64,000 nucleotides of DNA from Streptomyces sparsogenes (GCF_001704635.1 NZ_MAXF01000061.1:33106-97105), one strand, 5' to 3'. Positions 1 through 12,236 are shown, counted from the stretch's first letter. Made by a program: numbers and translations. Notes: generated from the sequence alone by a model not told the origin.

Positions 1-34
1 CTGATGCGAGGCTGACCGCTGATGCAAGGCTGAC
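1..34. repeat. short direct repeat beyond khpB
   Basis: Two copies of CTGATGCRAGGCTGAC, at 1-16 and 19-34, differ at one base and are 2 bp apart. They lie downstream of khpB on the minus strand. No function is evident, and the repeat may continue beyond the window edge. Confidence 0.6.
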
Positions 35-40
35 AAGATT

Positions 41-68
41 CGGCCCCGCCTGCGAGCAGACGGGGCCG
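41..68 (-). terminator. stem-loop after khpB
   Basis: CGGCCCCG at 41-48 pairs perfectly with CGGGGCCG at 61-68, and the inner CTGC/GCAG pair extends the stem past one mismatch. It sits 25 bp beyond the khpB stop. There is no strong U-tract, so it may terminate transcription or only stabilise the RNA 3' end of the rpmH-to-khpB operon. Confidence 0.5.
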
Positions 69-92
69 TGTGGTTCATGAGGGGGGACCGGT

Positions 93-602
93 TCAGACCG
101 GAAGCACGACGACCCGGCGCTGGGGCTCCTCGCCCTCCGACTCGCTGCGCAGTCCGGCGGCCGCCACCGCGTCGTGCACGACCTTCCGCTCGAACGGCGT
201 CATCGCCTTCAGCTTCACCGGCTGACCGGTGCCCTTGGCCTCCTCGGCGGCCTTGGTGCCCAGCTCCGTGAGCTCGGCGCGCTTACGGGCCCGGTAGCCG
301 GCGATGTCGAGCATCAGCCGACTGCGGTCACCGGTCTCGCGGTGCACCGCGAGCCGGGTCAGCTCCTGGATAGCCTCCAGCACCTCGCCGTCCCGGCCCA
401 CCAGCTTCTGCAGGTCGCGGCTGGTCGAATCGCTGATGATCGACACCGCGGCGCGGTCGGCCTCGACGTCCATGTCGATGTCGCCGTCGAGGTCCGCGAT
501 GTCCAGCAGCCCCTCGAGGTAGTCGGCCGCGATCTCCCCTTCCTGCTCGAGGCGGGTCAGGGTGTCGACACCCTCGGCAGCCGGGGTGGTGCCTTCCGTC
601 AC
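93..602 (-). CDS. khpB: KhpB/Jag-type KH-R3H RNA-binding protein
   Basis: A 169-residue protein with a KH domain carrying a GRDG loop at about residues 67-70, followed by a C-terminal R3H domain with the Arg-x3-His signature (ERKVVHD). Proteins of this family (Jag, SpoIIIJ-associated, KhpB) bind single-stranded RNA, and in other bacteria pair with KhpA to influence cell elongation and division. The N-terminal Jag_N domain of Firmicutes is absent; an acidic stretch of about 50 residues takes its place, as is usual in actinobacteria. It lies 14 bp downstream of yidC on the same strand, so it is probably the last gene of the rpmH-rnpA-yidD-yidC operon in this window. In related genomes rsmG follows, which would be just off the left edge. 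Confidence 0.93.
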   Translation of the reverse strand: MTEGTTPAAEGVDTLTRLEQEGEIAADYLEGLLDIADLDGDIDMDVEADRAAVSIISDSTSRDLQKLVGRDGEVLEAIQELTRLAVHRETGDRSRLMLDIAGYRARKRAELTELGTKAAEEAKGTGQPVKLKAMTPFERKVVHDAVAAAGLRSESEGEEPQRRVVVLPV

Positions 603-616
603 GGATGGACTCCTTC

Positions 617-1771
617 TTACTTCTTGGACGGGTGCTTGGGGCGCTGCTGGCCCTTGCGCTGCCCGGACTTGGCGGTGCGGGAGGAGCCGGAAGCCGAGCC
701 GCCGGCCGGCTTACCGCCCTGCGCCCCCTTCTTCTGCGGCCCGGACTTCTCCAGTCCGGTCCCCTCCGAGTCGGACTTCTCCAGCGAGGGCTTGGCGGCC
801 GCCTGCTGGGACTGCGCCGTGGCCCTGGCGTGGCCCGAGGCGCCCGACTGGCGCTGCGACTTGCTCTGCCGCTTGGGCTGCTGCCGGTTCGCGCGAGCCG
901 CCTCGGCCACCTTCTTGGCCTCGACCTCGGCCGGCTCCTCCTTGATCTTCCCCTTCTCCCGCAGCCGCTCCTGGCGGGCCTTGTAGGCGAGGCTGCCGGG
1001 GGTGGGGTTGCGGCGGATGACGTACATCTGCTGACCCATGGTCCACACGTTGGTGGTCAGCCAGTAGACGAGGACACCGACGGGGAAGTTGATGCCGAAG
1101 ACGGCGAACATCACCGGGAAGACGTACATCAGCATCTTCTGCTGCTGCATGAACGGCGTCTTCACCGACAGGTCGACGTTCTTGGTCATCAGCTGGCGCT
1201 GGGTGAAGAACTGCGACGCCGACATCAGGACGATCATGATGACCGTCACGACCCGCACATCCGTCAGCGAAGCGCCGAGGGACTCGACCTTCGAGGCGGA
1301 CGACATGAACTTCACGGACAGCGGAGCGCCGAAGATGTGCGCCTGGCGGGCGCTGTCCAGCAGCGCCTGGTCAATGAAGCCGACGGTGCGGTTGTTCGCG
1401 ATGTGGTTCAGGACCTGGTACAGCGAGATGAAGAACGGTGACTGGGCCAGGATCGGGAGACAGCTCGAGAGCGGGTTGGTGCCCGTCTCCTTGTAGAGCT
1501 TCATCATCTCTTCGGACTGGCGCTGCCGGTCGTTCTTGTAGCGCTCCTGGATCGCCTTCATCTTCGGCTGGAGCGCCTGCATGTTCCGCGTCGCCTTGAT
1601 CTGCTTCACGAAGAGCGGGATCAGGCAGATACGGATCAGTACCACCAGCGAAACGATGGACAGACCCCACGCCCAGCCACTGTTCTTGTCGAAGACGAGA
1701 CTGTAGAACGCGTGGAACTGGACGATGATCCAGGAAACTACGTAATAAAGAGGACCGAGGATCGTGTCCAC
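617..1771 (-). CDS. yidC: membrane protein insertase YidC
   Basis: A 384-residue polytopic protein of the YidC/Oxa1/Alb3 family, which inserts and folds membrane proteins alone or with SecYEG. The GTG start gives an N-terminal membrane segment (about residues 5-25). The conserved core follows with further segments around 35-55, 105-120, 170-190 and 215-240. The C-terminal 120 residues are a Lys/Arg/Gln/Ser-rich cytoplasmic tail, typical of actinobacterial YidC and thought to contact the ribosome. The large periplasmic domain of the Gram-negative protein is absent, as expected. yidD ends 3 bp upstream, so the two are almost certainly co-translated. Confidence 0.96.
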   Translation of the reverse strand: MDTILGPLYYVVSWIIVQFHAFYSLVFDKNSGWAWGLSIVSLVVLIRICLIPLFVKQIKATRNMQALQPKMKAIQERYKNDRQRQSEEMMKLYKETGTNPLSSCLPILAQSPFFISLYQVLNHIANNRTVGFIDQALLDSARQAHIFGAPLSVKFMSSASKVESLGASLTDVRVVTVIMIVLMSASQFFTQRQLMTKNVDLSVKTPFMQQQKMLMYVFPVMFAVFGINFPVGVLVYWLTTNVWTMGQQMYVIRRNPTPGSLAYKARQERLREKGKIKEEPAEVEAKKVAEAARANRQQPKRQSKSQRQSGASGHARATAQSQQAAAKPSLEKSDSEGTGLEKSGPQKKGAQGGKPAGGSASGSSRTAKSGQRKGQQRPKHPSKK

Positions 1772-1774
1772 GAA

Positions 1775-2092
1775 TCAGGCTCCTTGGGCGTTGGGCTGGG
1801 TCTCGGGCTGTGCGGCGGGCTCCCCGGCGGGGTGCCCACCGAGGCGGTTGCGCAGCCGCTGGTGCCAGACCGGACGCTTCCGGGGAGGCACGTGGTCGAC
1901 GCCACCGAGCGACCACGGGTTGCAGCGCAGGATCCGCCACGCCGTCAGCGCCGTTCCTTTCACCGCGCCGTGCCTGTCAATGGCCGTATAGCCGTAGTGC
2001 GAGCACGACGGGTAGTACTTGCAGACCGGTCCCAGCATCGGGCTGATGGTCCACTGGTACAGCTTGATCAACCACAGCAGCGGGTACTTCAT
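1775..2092 (-). CDS. yidD: membrane protein insertion efficiency factor YidD
   Basis: A 105-residue protein with the family core: a short N-terminal amphipathic segment ([17 protein letters not shown]) and the Cys-rich motif [11 protein letters not shown] near residues 23-33, then [13 protein letters not shown]. YidD assists YidC-dependent insertion at the inner face of the membrane. The gene overlaps the rnpA stop by 4 bp and precedes yidC by 3 bp. The C-terminal 25 residues are a poorly conserved Pro/Gln-rich extension. Confidence 0.95.
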   Translation of the reverse strand: MKYPLLWLIKLYQWTISPMLGPVCKYYPSCSHYGYTAIDRHGAVKGTALTAWRILRCNPWSLGGVDHVPPRKRPVWHQRLRNRLGGHPAGEPAAQPETQPNAQGA

Positions 2093-2472
2093 CGCGGCAC
2101 CCCTCCCAGTAGCCGCCGCACTGCGGTGTCGAGGTCGCGGGCCAGCTGGTCGTGACCCGCCTCGCCCGCACCGGGCAGCGCCCGTACGACCACAAGGCTA
2201 CCTGCGGGAAAAAGATCGAGACGATCGCGCATGAGATGGCGCAGTCTCCGCTTCACCAGGTTGCGTACGACGGCACCGCCGACCGCCTTGCTCACGACGA
2301 AACCCGCACGCGCCGGGGGAGCACTCTCCCCAGGTGCGTGCGGGTCCGTTTCACCGCTGACAAGACCGCTGCGATAGTGCACGACGAGAAGTGGGCGTCC
2401 GGCCCTGCGCCCTCGGCGTACCGCGGCTGCAAAGTCCTCGCGCCGCCTCAGCCGATTTTCGGTAGGCAGCAC
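2089..2472 (-). CDS. rnpA: ribonuclease P protein component
   Basis: A 127-residue basic protein that forms the RNase P holoenzyme with the RNA subunit to cut tRNA 5' leaders. The start is GTG ([14 protein letters not shown]). The RNR signature region appears as [10 protein letters not shown] near residues 70-79, with Leu where many family members have Arg. It lies between rpmH (24 bp upstream) and yidD (4-bp overlap), the standard bacterial arrangement. The stretch of about 20 residues around [12 protein letters not shown] is a local insertion relative to shorter homologues. Confidence 0.95.
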   Translation of the reverse strand: MLPTENRLRRREDFAAAVRRGRRAGRPLLVVHYRSGLVSGETDPHAPGESAPPARAGFVVSKAVGGAVVRNLVKRRLRHLMRDRLDLFPAGSLVVVRALPGAGEAGHDQLARDLDTAVRRLLGGVPR

Positions 2473-2496
2473 GTCATGGACCTTGGGTCAGGCTGC

Positions 2497-2634
2497 TCAG
2501 GCCGACAGACGGGCGCGACCCTTGCTACGGCGGGACGCGAGAATCGCGCGGCCGGCGCGGGTGCGCATACGCAGCCGGAAGCCGTGGGTCTTCGCGCGGC
2601 GGCGGTTGTTCGGCTGGAAGGTGCGCTTGCTCAC
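2497..2634 (-). CDS. rpmH: 50S ribosomal protein L34
   Basis: A 45-residue, strongly basic protein starting at GTG (CAC at 2632-2634) with the universal L34 opening [19 protein letters not shown] and the ending SKGRARLSA. It is a component of the large ribosomal subunit. It is the first gene of the leftward operon rpmH-rnpA-yidD-yidC-khpB and is divergent from dnaA. The length equals the family norm. Confidence 0.97.
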   Translation of the reverse strand: MSKRTFQPNNRRRAKTHGFRLRMRTRAGRAILASRRSKGRARLSA

Positions 2635-3089
2635 TCGGGGGCTCCAGAAATGAATCGTGTGGTGGCGGGACATCGCCTGGCTGTCACCGTGCGCCCACGA
2701 GTAGCTCGCAATACGCCCGAGTGCACCGCTTCACGATCGCCGGACCCCGGGGTCCGCGACCCTTGCCCATCGGAGGCAGGCGGCAGCAGCCATCGACAAC
2801 TCGACCTGGTTACGGTACGCGCGATTACGCCATCCGGTCAAACCGGCAGGGCCCTGTGGAGCGGCCGGGCCGCCCTCCCGGCGGACGCGCACCCGCGCGG
2901 CCGGGGGCAGGGGGAACACACGGCGACATCGCATGGCACATTTGTACACACCCTGTGGACAACGACTTGAACCGCGTACCTCGGCCTGACTACCGTGGCT
3001 GAGCTCCGATTCCTTCCCGCCCGTCCCGAGAACCGCGCATTCGTGGACCTGTCGGCGTCCCCCACCCAGCGAGTGAGAGAGCGTGCCCT
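2635..3089. promoter_or_regulatory. rpmH-dnaA divergent intergenic region
   Basis: This 455-bp non-coding stretch must hold the promoters for the leftward rpmH operon and for rightward dnaA. I could not fix convincing -35/-10 pairs by eye. Two inverted DnaA boxes lie at 2942-2962. No ribosome-binding site stronger than GAGAG (about 3076-3080) is visible before the dnaA GTG. Confidence 0.7.
2942..2962. promoter_or_regulatory. pair of inverted DnaA boxes upstream of dnaA
   Basis: TTGTACACA at 2942-2950 (one mismatch to TTGTCCACA) and TGTGGACAA at 2954-2962 (a perfect match on the minus strand) are separated by 3 bp, about 130 bp upstream of the dnaA start. A closely spaced pair of boxes in the dnaA promoter is known in Streptomyces and supports autoregulation by DnaA. 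Confidence 0.85.
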
Positions 3090-4961
3090 GTGGCTGACGT
3101 ACCCGCCGATCTTGCCGCAGTGTGGCCACGCGTGCTCGAGCGGCTGCTAGGAGAGGGCGCGGGCCAGGGCGGACAAGGCGTCGAGGCCAAGGACGAGCAC
3201 TGGATCAAGCGGTGCCAGCCGCTCGCTCTCGTCGCCGACACCGCGCTGCTGGCCGTGCCCAACGAATTCGCCAAGGGCGTGCTGGAGGGCAGGCTGGCCC
3301 CCATCGTCAGCGAGACGCTCAGCCGCGAGTGCGGCCGCCCGATCCGGATCGCGATCACCGTCGACGACTCCGCCGCCGAGCCCGTGGTCCCCCAGCAGCC
3401 CCAGCGCGAGACCTACGAAAGCCGCGAGACCTACGAGAACCGCGACGCCTACGACGGTTACGACGGCCGGGACGGTTACGACGGCCGGGACGGCTACGAC
3501 AAGCGGGAGGGCTACGACGGCCGGGACGGCTACGGCCGCCCGGCGGGCGACGACCTGCCGACGGCCCGCCCCGCCTACCCCGGCTATGAGCAGCACCGGC
3601 CCGAGCCCGGCGCCTGGCCCCGGCCGCGTGACGACTACGGCTGGCAGCAGCCCCGGCTCGGCGGCTTCCCCGAAGCGGACCCGTACGCCTCACAGCGTCC
3701 CCAGCCCGGCTATGACCAGCAGCTCTACGACCACCAGCCGCACTCCGACTACCGGGGGCCGGGCGCGGAGCGGCCCGGACACGACCGGTCGCCCTACGAG
3801 CAGCCGCGCCGGGAACTCCCCGACCCGCTCGAGCGCTCCCGCGGCGGCCCGCCGGTGCTGCCCTCGCAGACCGGCGCCCCCGGCCCGCTCGCGGCGCAGC
3901 CCGCGCCCGCGCCCGGCCCCGGCGAGCCGACCGCGCGCCTGAACCCGAAGTACCTCTTCGACACCTTCGTCATCGGCGCGTCCAACCGCTTCGCGCACGC
4001 CGCGGCGGTCGCGGTCGCCGAGGCGCCGGCCAAGGCCTACAACCCCTTGTTCATCTACGGGGAGTCCGGGCTCGGCAAGACCCACCTGCTGCACGCGATC
4101 GGGCACTACGCCCGCAGCCTCTACCCGGGGACGCGGGTGCGCTATGTGAGCTCCGAGGAGTTCACCAACGAGTTCATCAACTCCATCCGCGACGGCAAGG
4201 CGGACGCGTTCCGCAAGCGCTACCGCGACATGGACATCCTCCTCGTCGACGACATCCAGTTCCTCGCGAGCAAGGAGTCGACGCAGGAGGAGTTCTTCCA
4301 CACCTTCAATACGCTGCACAACGCCAACAAGCAGATCGTGCTGTCCTCCGACCGGCCGCCCAAGCAGCTGGTCACCCTGGAGGACCGGCTCCGCAACCGC
4401 TTCGAGTGGGGTCTGATCACCGATGTGCAGCCGCCGGAGCTGGAGACGCGCATCGCGATCCTGCGCAAGAAGGCGGTCCAGGAGCAGCTGAACGCGCCCC
4501 CCGAGGTGCTGGAGTTCATCGCCTCCCGCATCTCGCGCAACATCCGCGAGCTCGAGGGGGCGCTGATCCGGGTCACGGCCTTCGCCAGCCTCAACCGGCA
4601 GCCGGTGGACCTCGGCCTCACCGAGATCGTGCTGAAGGACCTGATTCCCGGCGGCGAGGACGCGGCCCCGGAGATCACCGCCACCGCGATCATGGCCGCG
4701 ACCGCCGACTACTTCGGGCACACGGTCGACGACCTGTGCGGGGCCTCACGCAGCCGGGTGCTGGTCACCGCGCGGCAGATCGCGATGTACCTGTGCCGAG
4801 AGCTGACCGATCTTTCCCTGCCGAAGATCGGGGCGCAGTTCGGCGGGCGGGACCATACGACCGTCATGCACGCCGACCGCAAGATCCGGGCGCTGATGGC
4901 CGAGCGGCGTTCCATCTACAACCAGGTGACCGAGCTGACGAACCGCATCAAGAACGGCTGA
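3090..4961 (+). CDS. dnaA: chromosomal replication initiator DnaA
   Basis: A 623-residue initiator that binds DnaA boxes and unwinds oriC. Domain I is about residues 1-85. Domain II (about 100-285) is very long, acidic, and rich in Tyr/Asp/Gly/Pro, as in other Streptomyces, and contains a GYDGRD hexapeptide repeat at 123-146. Domain III (AAA+) starts near 290 with [20 protein letters not shown]; Walker A GESGLGKT is at 324-331 and Walker [10 protein letters not shown] near 385. Domain IV ends with the DNA-binding signature [11 protein letters not shown] at 585-595. The start is the GTG at 3090. A strong hairpin follows the stop and the origin lies downstream. Confidence 0.98.
   Translation: MADVPADLAAVWPRVLERLLGEGAGQGGQGVEAKDEHWIKRCQPLALVADTALLAVPNEFAKGVLEGRLAPIVSETLSRECGRPIRIAITVDDSAAEPVVPQQPQRETYESRETYENRDAYDGYDGRDGYDGRDGYDKREGYDGRDGYGRPAGDDLPTARPAYPGYEQHRPEPGAWPRPRDDYGWQQPRLGGFPEADPYASQRPQPGYDQQLYDHQPHSDYRGPGAERPGHDRSPYEQPRRELPDPLERSRGGPPVLPSQTGAPGPLAAQPAPAPGPGEPTARLNPKYLFDTFVIGASNRFAHAAAVAVAEAPAKAYNPLFIYGESGLGKTHLLHAIGHYARSLYPGTRVRYVSSEEFTNEFINSIRDGKADAFRKRYRDMDILLVDDIQFLASKESTQEEFFHTFNTLHNANKQIVLSSDRPPKQLVTLEDRLRNRFEWGLITDVQPPELETRIAILRKKAVQEQLNAPPEVLEFIASRISRNIRELEGALIRVTAFASLNRQPVDLGLTEIVLKDLIPGGEDAAPEITATAIMAATADYFGHTVDDLCGASRSRVLVTARQIAMYLCRELTDLSLPKIGAQFGGRDHTTVMHADRKIRALMAERRSIYNQVTELTNRIKNG
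3456..3527 (+). repeat. 18-bp tandem repeat inside dnaA domain II
   Basis: Four in-frame 18-bp units based on GGYTACGACGGCCGGGAC (3456, 3474, 3492, 3510) encode [18 protein letters not shown] and GYDGRD. A partial fifth unit follows. The first two copies are identical in DNA, which suggests recent duplication. The array lies in the flexible linker, where length changes are tolerated. Confidence 0.9.
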
Positions 4962-5001
4962 CGCGGCGGACGGCGCGGCGCATGCGCCGCGATTCCACCC
5001 A

Positions 5002-5034
5002 GGGCGCTCCGGGAGAACGACTCCCGAGGCGCCC
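5002..5034 (+). terminator. dnaA terminator hairpin
   Basis: GGGCGCTCCGGGAG (5002-5015) and CTCCCGAGGCGCCC (5021-5034) form a 14-bp stem, with one G-T wobble and one mismatch, around loop AACGA. It starts 41 bp past the dnaA stop. There is no U-tract, as is usual for Streptomyces terminators. Confidence 0.7.
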
Positions 5035-5179
5035 TTCGCCGTTTCCGGCCCCCGCTCGGGAGCGCTCCGGCCCCGCTACAGGGCGCCTCGGGGCGCCCCG
5101 GGCGAGCCACCACCGCGCTTCGCCGCCGCCCCGGCGCCGGCGGCCCCGCTCCGGCCTGTTCGAATTCATGGCCGCGGAG

Positions 5180-5750
5180 CCCGATTCTCCACAGATCCTG
5201 GGCCGATCCCCCGTCCACACCCTGGGGACACCCAGGTTGTCCCGACTGTGTCCACAGGCAGGCTCGCCGGAGCGGCATCCGGGGAGGTCAGCGGGGTGTG
5301 GAATTGTGACAATCGACAGTCCACAGACTGTGGACGACGGCGATACCCACAGAGCGGGCTCCGCGTTGTCCACCGCCCGCCCACAGCCGAGGGCCCGTAA
5401 CCCACAGCTTCTCCACACCCTCATCCACTGTTCGGCAAGGAAACGGGCCCGGTCACCGGGACGAGTGAAAGGCATCACACCAACGAGCCGGGTTGGGCTG
5501 TGGGGAAGGTGGGTAAAACTGGGGACGCAGCTGGGGAGAACCGGGCCGCGCCTGTGCATCGGGTGTGCAGAACTCGGCGCCGTCCACAGAGACCCCCGGT
5601 TGTCCACCGGCGTCGCCCACAGGGCCGGTGGATAAAAAATCGCTGCTGACCTGCGAAAAGTCAGTTGTCCACGGTTTCCACAGGGCCTACTACTACGACC
5701 ACTGAGAGATAGCGGGAAACTCGCTTCGAAGTGGGGCCTGTGCACAACCG
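5180..5750. other. oriC: oriC, origin of chromosomal replication
   Basis: The dnaA-dnaN intergenic region (4962-5894) has no coding sequence but many DnaA-box-like 9-mers. One-mismatch matches to TTGTCCACA (+) are at 5185, 5248, 5366, 5409, 5600 and 5665; on the minus strand at 5329; TGTGCACAA at 5739 fits either strand with one mismatch. Two-mismatch boxes are at 5211, 5317, 5499(-), 5580 and 5674. GGTGGATAA at 5627 leads into GATAAAAAAT at 5631-5640, the most A/T-rich patch and a candidate unwinding element. I found no perfect TTGTCCACA here. Multiple weak boxes between dnaA and dnaN are the known layout of Streptomyces origins. The segment 5035-5180 is GC-rich with nothing recognisable. 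Confidence 0.93.
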
Positions 5751-5894
5751 GGCTCCGAGCCGCCCGACGCCCCGGGCGCCGATTTGACCCCGAGCCGCAC
5801 CGAGTGTCGGTGGCGTGCGTCAGACTGGTCTCCGGCGATTGCGCCGACGACGAAGGCCAGCAGGGCGAGCCAGCAACAGCAGGAGGCGGTTCCG

Positions 5895-7025
5895 GTGAAG
5901 ATCCGGGTGGAGCGCGATGTACTCGCGGAGGCAGTGGCCTGGGCGGCCCGCAGCCTTCCGGCCCGTCCGCCGGTGCCCGTCCTCGCGGGGCTGCTGCTGA
6001 AGGCGGAGGACAGTGCCCTGAGCCTCTCCGGCTTCGACTACGAGGTCTCGGCCCGGGTGTCGGTGGAAGCGGATGTGGAGGAGGGCGGCACGGTCCTGGT
6101 CTCCGGCCGTCTGCTCGCCGACATCTGCCGCGCCCTCCCCAACCGCCCTGTGGAGATCTCCAGCGACGGCGTGCGCGTGACCGTGGTCTGCGGATCCTCG
6201 CGATTCACACTCCACACGCTCCCTGTGGAGGAGTACCCCGCCCTGCCCCAGATGCCGACGGCGACCGGCACGGTCCCCGGCGATGTCTTCGCCGCCGCCG
6301 CGGCCCAGGTGGCCATCGCGGCCGGCCGGGACGACACCCTGCCGGTGCTCACCGGTGTGCGGATCGAGATCGAGGGCGACACCGTCACCCTGGCCTCCAC
6401 CGACCGTTACCGCTTCGCGGTCCGCGAGTTCCTGTGGAAGCCCGAGACGCCCGACGTCTCCGCCGTCGCGCTGGTACCCGCCAAGACGCTTCTGGACACC
6501 GCCAAGTCCCTGACCAGCGGTGACACCGTGGCCCTGGCGCTGTCCGGCTCGGGTGCCGGTGAGGGCCTGATCGGCTTCGAGGGCGCCGGGCGCCGCACCA
6601 CGACCCGGCTGCTCGAGGGCGACCTCCCCAAGTACCGCACGCTCTTCCCGACCGAGTTCAACTCCGTCGCGGTGATCGAGACGGCTCCGTTCGTGGAGGC
6701 CGTCAAGCGCGTCGCGCTGGTCGCCGAGCGAAACACCCCGGTCCGGCTCACCTTCGAGCAGGGTGTGCTGATCCTGGAGGCCGGGTCCAGCGACGACGCA
6801 CAGGCTGTGGAGCGCGTCGACGCCCAGCTCGACGGCGACGACATCTCGATCGCCTTCAACCCGACCTTCCTGCTGGACGGGCTGAGCGCGATCGACTCCC
6901 CGGTCGCCCAGCTGTCGTTCACCACCTCGACCAAGCCCGCTCTGCTGGGCGGGAAGCCTGCCGTGGACGCCGAGGCGGACGAGTCCTACAAGTACCTGAT
7001 CATGCCGGTGCGTCTCAGCGGATGA
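5895..7025 (+). CDS. dnaN: DNA polymerase III beta sliding clamp
   Basis: A 376-residue clamp subunit that tethers the replicative polymerase to DNA. It begins VKIRVERDVLAEAVAWAARS at the GTG at 5895, preceded by AGGAGG at 5881-5886. An upstream in-frame codon at 5784 would add 37 residues unlike any clamp and was rejected. Three repeated clamp domains span about 1-120, 130-250 and 255-376. The C-terminus YKYLIMPVRLSG is the typical family ending. The gene lies immediately after oriC and before gnd and recF. Confidence 0.97.
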   Translation: MKIRVERDVLAEAVAWAARSLPARPPVPVLAGLLLKAEDSALSLSGFDYEVSARVSVEADVEEGGTVLVSGRLLADICRALPNRPVEISSDGVRVTVVCGSSRFTLHTLPVEEYPALPQMPTATGTVPGDVFAAAAAQVAIAAGRDDTLPVLTGVRIEIEGDTVTLASTDRYRFAVREFLWKPETPDVSAVALVPAKTLLDTAKSLTSGDTVALALSGSGAGEGLIGFEGAGRRTTTRLLEGDLPKYRTLFPTEFNSVAVIETAPFVEAVKRVALVAERNTPVRLTFEQGVLILEAGSSDDAQAVERVDAQLDGDDISIAFNPTFLLDGLSAIDSPVAQLSFTTSTKPALLGGKPAVDAEADESYKYLIMPVRLSG

Positions 7026-7063
7026 GCGGGTGTGGCCCACAGCTGAGCGGTAACCCGTGGGCG

Positions 7064-7069
7064 TAGGCT
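7064..7069 (+). promoter_or_regulatory. -10-like hexamer before gnd
   Basis: TAGGCT in the context GCGTAGGCTCGG lies 47 bp before the gnd start. The same GTAGGCT string precedes two apparently leaderless genes in this window (42143 and 50639). No clear -35 is visible. Confidence 0.45.
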
Positions 7070-7115
7070 CGGACTCAGGTGCGAAACGCAATGACTACGG
7101 CATAAAGGATCACTG

Positions 7116-7994
7116 ATGGAGCTCGGTCTCGTCGGTCTCGGCAAGATGGGCGGCAATATGCGCGAGCGCATCCGCCGCGCAGGTCACACCGTCATCGGAT
7201 ACGACCGCAACCCGGACCTCGCCGACGTCCACAGCCTCGGCGACCTTGTGGACAAGCTCAAGGGACCGCGCGTGGTGTGGGTCATGGTCCCGGCGGGGGT
7301 CGCGACCCAGACCACCATCGACGAGCTGGCCGAGCTGCTGTCGCCCGGCGACATCGTGGTCGACGGCGGCAACTCCCGCTGGACCGACGACGAGAAGCAC
7401 GCCGAGCAGCTCAACGCCAAGGGCATCGGCTTTGTCGACTGCGGCGTCTCCGGCGGCGTCTGGGGCCTGGAGAACGGCTACGCGCTGATGTACGGCGGCG
7501 CCGCCGAGCATGTGGCCAGGGTCCAGCCGATCTTCGACGCGCTCAAGCCCGAGGGCGAGTTCGGCTCCGTCCACGCCGGGAAGGTGGGCGCCGGCCACTT
7601 CGCGAAGATGGTCCACAACGGCATCGAGTACGCGATGATGCAGGCCTACGCCGAGGGCTGGGAGCTGCTGGAGGCCGTGGACTCGGTGGAGAACGTGCGC
7701 GAGGTCTTCCGCTCCTGGCGGGAGGGCACGGTCATCCGCTCCTGGCTGCTGGACCTGGCGGTGGGCGCCCTGGACGACGACGAGCACCTGGAGAAGCTGC
7801 GCGGCTACGCGGAGGACTCCGGCGAGGGCCGCTGGACCGTGGAGGCCGCGATCGACAAGGCCGTGCCGCTGCCCGCCATCACCGCCTCGCTCTTCGCCCG
7901 CTTCGCGTCCCGCCAGGACGACTCCCCGCAGATGAAGATGATCGCCGCGCTGCGCAACCAGTTCGGCGGCCACGCGGTCGAGAACAAGAAGTAA
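7116..7994 (+). CDS. gnd: 6-phosphogluconate dehydrogenase (decarboxylating), short form
   Basis: A 292-residue enzyme oxidising 6-phosphogluconate to ribulose 5-phosphate in the pentose phosphate pathway. The N-terminal Rossmann motif GLGKMGGNM is at residues 5-13. The substrate-binding segment [20 protein letters not shown] is near 109-128 and the catalytic segment [19 protein letters not shown] near 157-175. The length of about 300 residues marks the short, usually NAD-preferring type rather than the 470-residue dimeric enzyme; the cofactor is inferred. The start has AAAGGA 8 bp upstream. Insertion of gnd between dnaN and recF is a Streptomyces hallmark. Confidence 0.94.
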   Translation: MELGLVGLGKMGGNMRERIRRAGHTVIGYDRNPDLADVHSLGDLVDKLKGPRVVWVMVPAGVATQTTIDELAELLSPGDIVVDGGNSRWTDDEKHAEQLNAKGIGFVDCGVSGGVWGLENGYALMYGGAAEHVARVQPIFDALKPEGEFGSVHAGKVGAGHFAKMVHNGIEYAMMQAYAEGWELLEAVDSVENVREVFRSWREGTVIRSWLLDLAVGALDDDEHLEKLRGYAEDSGEGRWTVEAAIDKAVPLPAITASLFARFASRQDDSPQMKMIAALRNQFGGHAVENKK

Positions 7995-8038
7995 CCAGCT
8001 CCCGCGAGGGAGCCGCCGGGGGAGGTCGGCGCGCCACC

Positions 8039-9268
8039 ATGCATGTCACGCATCTGTCGCTCGCCGACTTCCGCTCGTACGCCCGGGCGGAGGTCGCCCT
8101 CGGCCCGGGCGTCACGGCGTTCGTGGGCCCCAACGGCCAGGGGAAGACCAACCTCGTCGAGGCCATCGGCTATGTGGCCACGCTCGGCAGTCACCGTGTC
8201 TCCTCCGACGCCCCGCTGGTGCGGATGGGCGCGGACCGGGCGATCGTGCGGGCCGCCATCGCCGAGGGCGACCGGCAGCAGCTGGTCGAGCTCGAGCTGA
8301 ACCCCGGCAAGGCCAACCGGGCCAGAATCAACAGGTCCTCTCAGGTCAGGCCGCGTGATGTGCTGGGCATCCTGCGCACGGTGCTGTTCGCGCCCGAGGA
8401 CCTGGCCCTGGTCAAGGGGGATCCGGGCGAGCGCCGCCGGTTCCTGGACGAGCTGATCACCGCCCGCTCACCGCGGATGGCCGGGGTCCGCTCCGACTAC
8501 GAGCGGGTGCTCAAGCAGCGCAACACCCTGCTCAAGACCGCCGCGATGGCGCGGCGCCACGGCGGCGGCCGCGGCTCCGGCGGCGAGGCGGCGCTGTCCA
8601 CCCTCGACGTATGGGACCAGCACCTGGCGCGGGCCGGTGCCGAGTTGCTCGCCCAGCGCCTCGATCTGATCTCCGCCCTGCAGCCGCTGACCGACAAGGC
8701 GTACGAGCAACTGGCGCCCGGCGGTGGGCCGGTGGGATTCGACTACCGCAGCTCCGTCGGCGAGGGCCTGGCGGCCGCGGGCACCCGGGAGGAGCTGTAC
8801 GAGCAGCTCTCGGCCGCGCTCGCCGCCGCCCGCAGACAGGAGATCGAGCGCGGGGTCACCCTGGTCGGCCCGCACCGCGACGACCTGGTGCTCCGGCTCG
8901 GGCAGCTTCCGGCGAAGGGGTACGCGAGCCATGGCGAGTCCTGGTCGTACGCGCTGGCCCTGCGCCTGGCCTCGTACGACCTGCTGCGCGCCGACGTCGC
9001 GTGGGGCACCGGCAGCCCGTCGGCCGGGACAGCCGAGGCCGGCGCCGCTGGGGCCGGTGGGCAGGGCGGGGGCCGAAGGGCGGGTGAGCCGGTGCTGGTG
9101 CTCGACGATGTCTTCGCGGAGCTCGACGAGCGGCGCCGGGAGCGGCTGGCCGAGCTGGTCGCGCCTGGGGAGCAGGTGCTGGTGACGGCGGCCGTGGAGG
9201 ACGACGTACCCGGGGTGCTGGCGGGCGCTCGCTACGCGGTGTCCCACGGGGAGGTGCGGCCCCTGTGA
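8039..9268 (+). CDS. recF: DNA replication and repair protein RecF
   Basis: A 409-residue SMC-like ATPase that helps load RecA at gaps. The ATG at 8039 gives [19 protein letters not shown], the canonical RecF opening. Walker [11 protein letters not shown] is at about residues 30-39, the signature segment [10 protein letters not shown] near 275, and Walker [14 protein letters not shown] near 350-362. A Gly/Ala-rich insert of about 25 residues ([18 protein letters not shown]) just before Walker B is a lineage-specific expansion. The last 4 bp overlap the downstream dciA-type gene. Confidence 0.96.
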   Translation: MHVTHLSLADFRSYARAEVALGPGVTAFVGPNGQGKTNLVEAIGYVATLGSHRVSSDAPLVRMGADRAIVRAAIAEGDRQQLVELELNPGKANRARINRSSQVRPRDVLGILRTVLFAPEDLALVKGDPGERRRFLDELITARSPRMAGVRSDYERVLKQRNTLLKTAAMARRHGGGRGSGGEAALSTLDVWDQHLARAGAELLAQRLDLISALQPLTDKAYEQLAPGGGPVGFDYRSSVGEGLAAAGTREELYEQLSAALAAARRQEIERGVTLVGPHRDDLVLRLGQLPAKGYASHGESWSYALALRLASYDLLRADVAWGTGSPSAGTAEAGAAGAGGQGGGRRAGEPVLVLDDVFAELDERRRERLAELVAPGEQVLVTAAVEDDVPGVLAGARYAVSHGEVRPL

Positions 9269-9807
9269 CCGAGCAGCCCGCACGGCCCGCCCGGCCGACC
9301 ACCCCCGCGGAGCCCTCGGGGGTCGATCTGGCGCGCGTGGCGCTGCGCGCCGCCAAGGAACAGGCGCGCGCCCGGGGCGCGGCGGCGCAGCAGAAGAAGC
9401 AGGCGCGTCGAGGGGGCTTGCGCTCCGGAGCGCGCGCCGATGGACGCGATCCGCTTCCGCTCGGTGCCGCGATCAGCCGGCTGATCACCGAGCGGGGCTG
9501 GGAGACCCCGGCCGCCGTCGGCGGGGTCATGGGCCGCTGGCCGCAGATGGTGGGGCCGGAGGTGGCGCAGCACTGCGAGCCGCAGCGGTACGACGAGGAC
9601 GCGCGGGTGCTGACGGTGCGGTGCGACTCGACGGCGTGGGCGACCCAGCTGAGGCTGCTGGCCCCGCAGCTGGTGGCCCGGCTCAACGCGGACCTGGGCC
9701 AGGGCACGGTCAAGCTGATCAAGGTGCTGGGCCCGGGCGGCCCGGCCCGCCGCTACGGTCCGCTGCGCGCCCCCGGCAGCAGGGGCCCGGGGGACACCTA
9801 CGGCTGA
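9265..9807 (+). CDS. dciA: DUF721/DciA-family protein
   Basis: A 180-residue protein with a basic N-terminal arm rich in Ala/Arg/Lys/Gln (residues 1-65) and a DUF721 core from [21 protein letters not shown] onward, including [17 protein letters not shown] and the strand [17 protein letters not shown]. DciA proteins act in loading the replicative helicase DnaB in bacteria without DnaC or DnaI. The position right after recF and before gyrB is conserved in actinobacteria (Rv0004 in M. tuberculosis). The GTG start overlaps the recF stop as GTGA. A helicase-loader role in Streptomyces is inferred from the family. Confidence 0.88.
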   Translation: MTEQPARPARPTTPAEPSGVDLARVALRAAKEQARARGAAAQQKKQARRGGLRSGARADGRDPLPLGAAISRLITERGWETPAAVGGVMGRWPQMVGPEVAQHCEPQRYDEDARVLTVRCDSTAWATQLRLLAPQLVARLNADLGQGTVKLIKVLGPGGPARRYGPLRAPGSRGPGDTYG

Positions 9808-9823
9808 CGCGGACCGCGCGTGC

Positions 9824-9852
9824 GCCCCCCCGGCCGGACCGGCCCCGGGGGC
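9824..9852 (+). terminator. GC-rich hairpin after dciA
   Basis: GCCCCC-CC-GGCCGG (9824-9837) pairs with CCGGCC-CC-GGGGGC (9839-9852), giving two 6-bp stems around a 2x2 C-C internal loop. It lies 17 bp after the dciA stop and probably ends the recF-dciA transcript. Confidence 0.55.
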
Positions 9853-12194
<2,342 letters not shown>

Positions 12195-12236
12195 GTCGGC
12201 CGAGCAGCCGCAGACGACAGAAGGACTTGACCAGCA

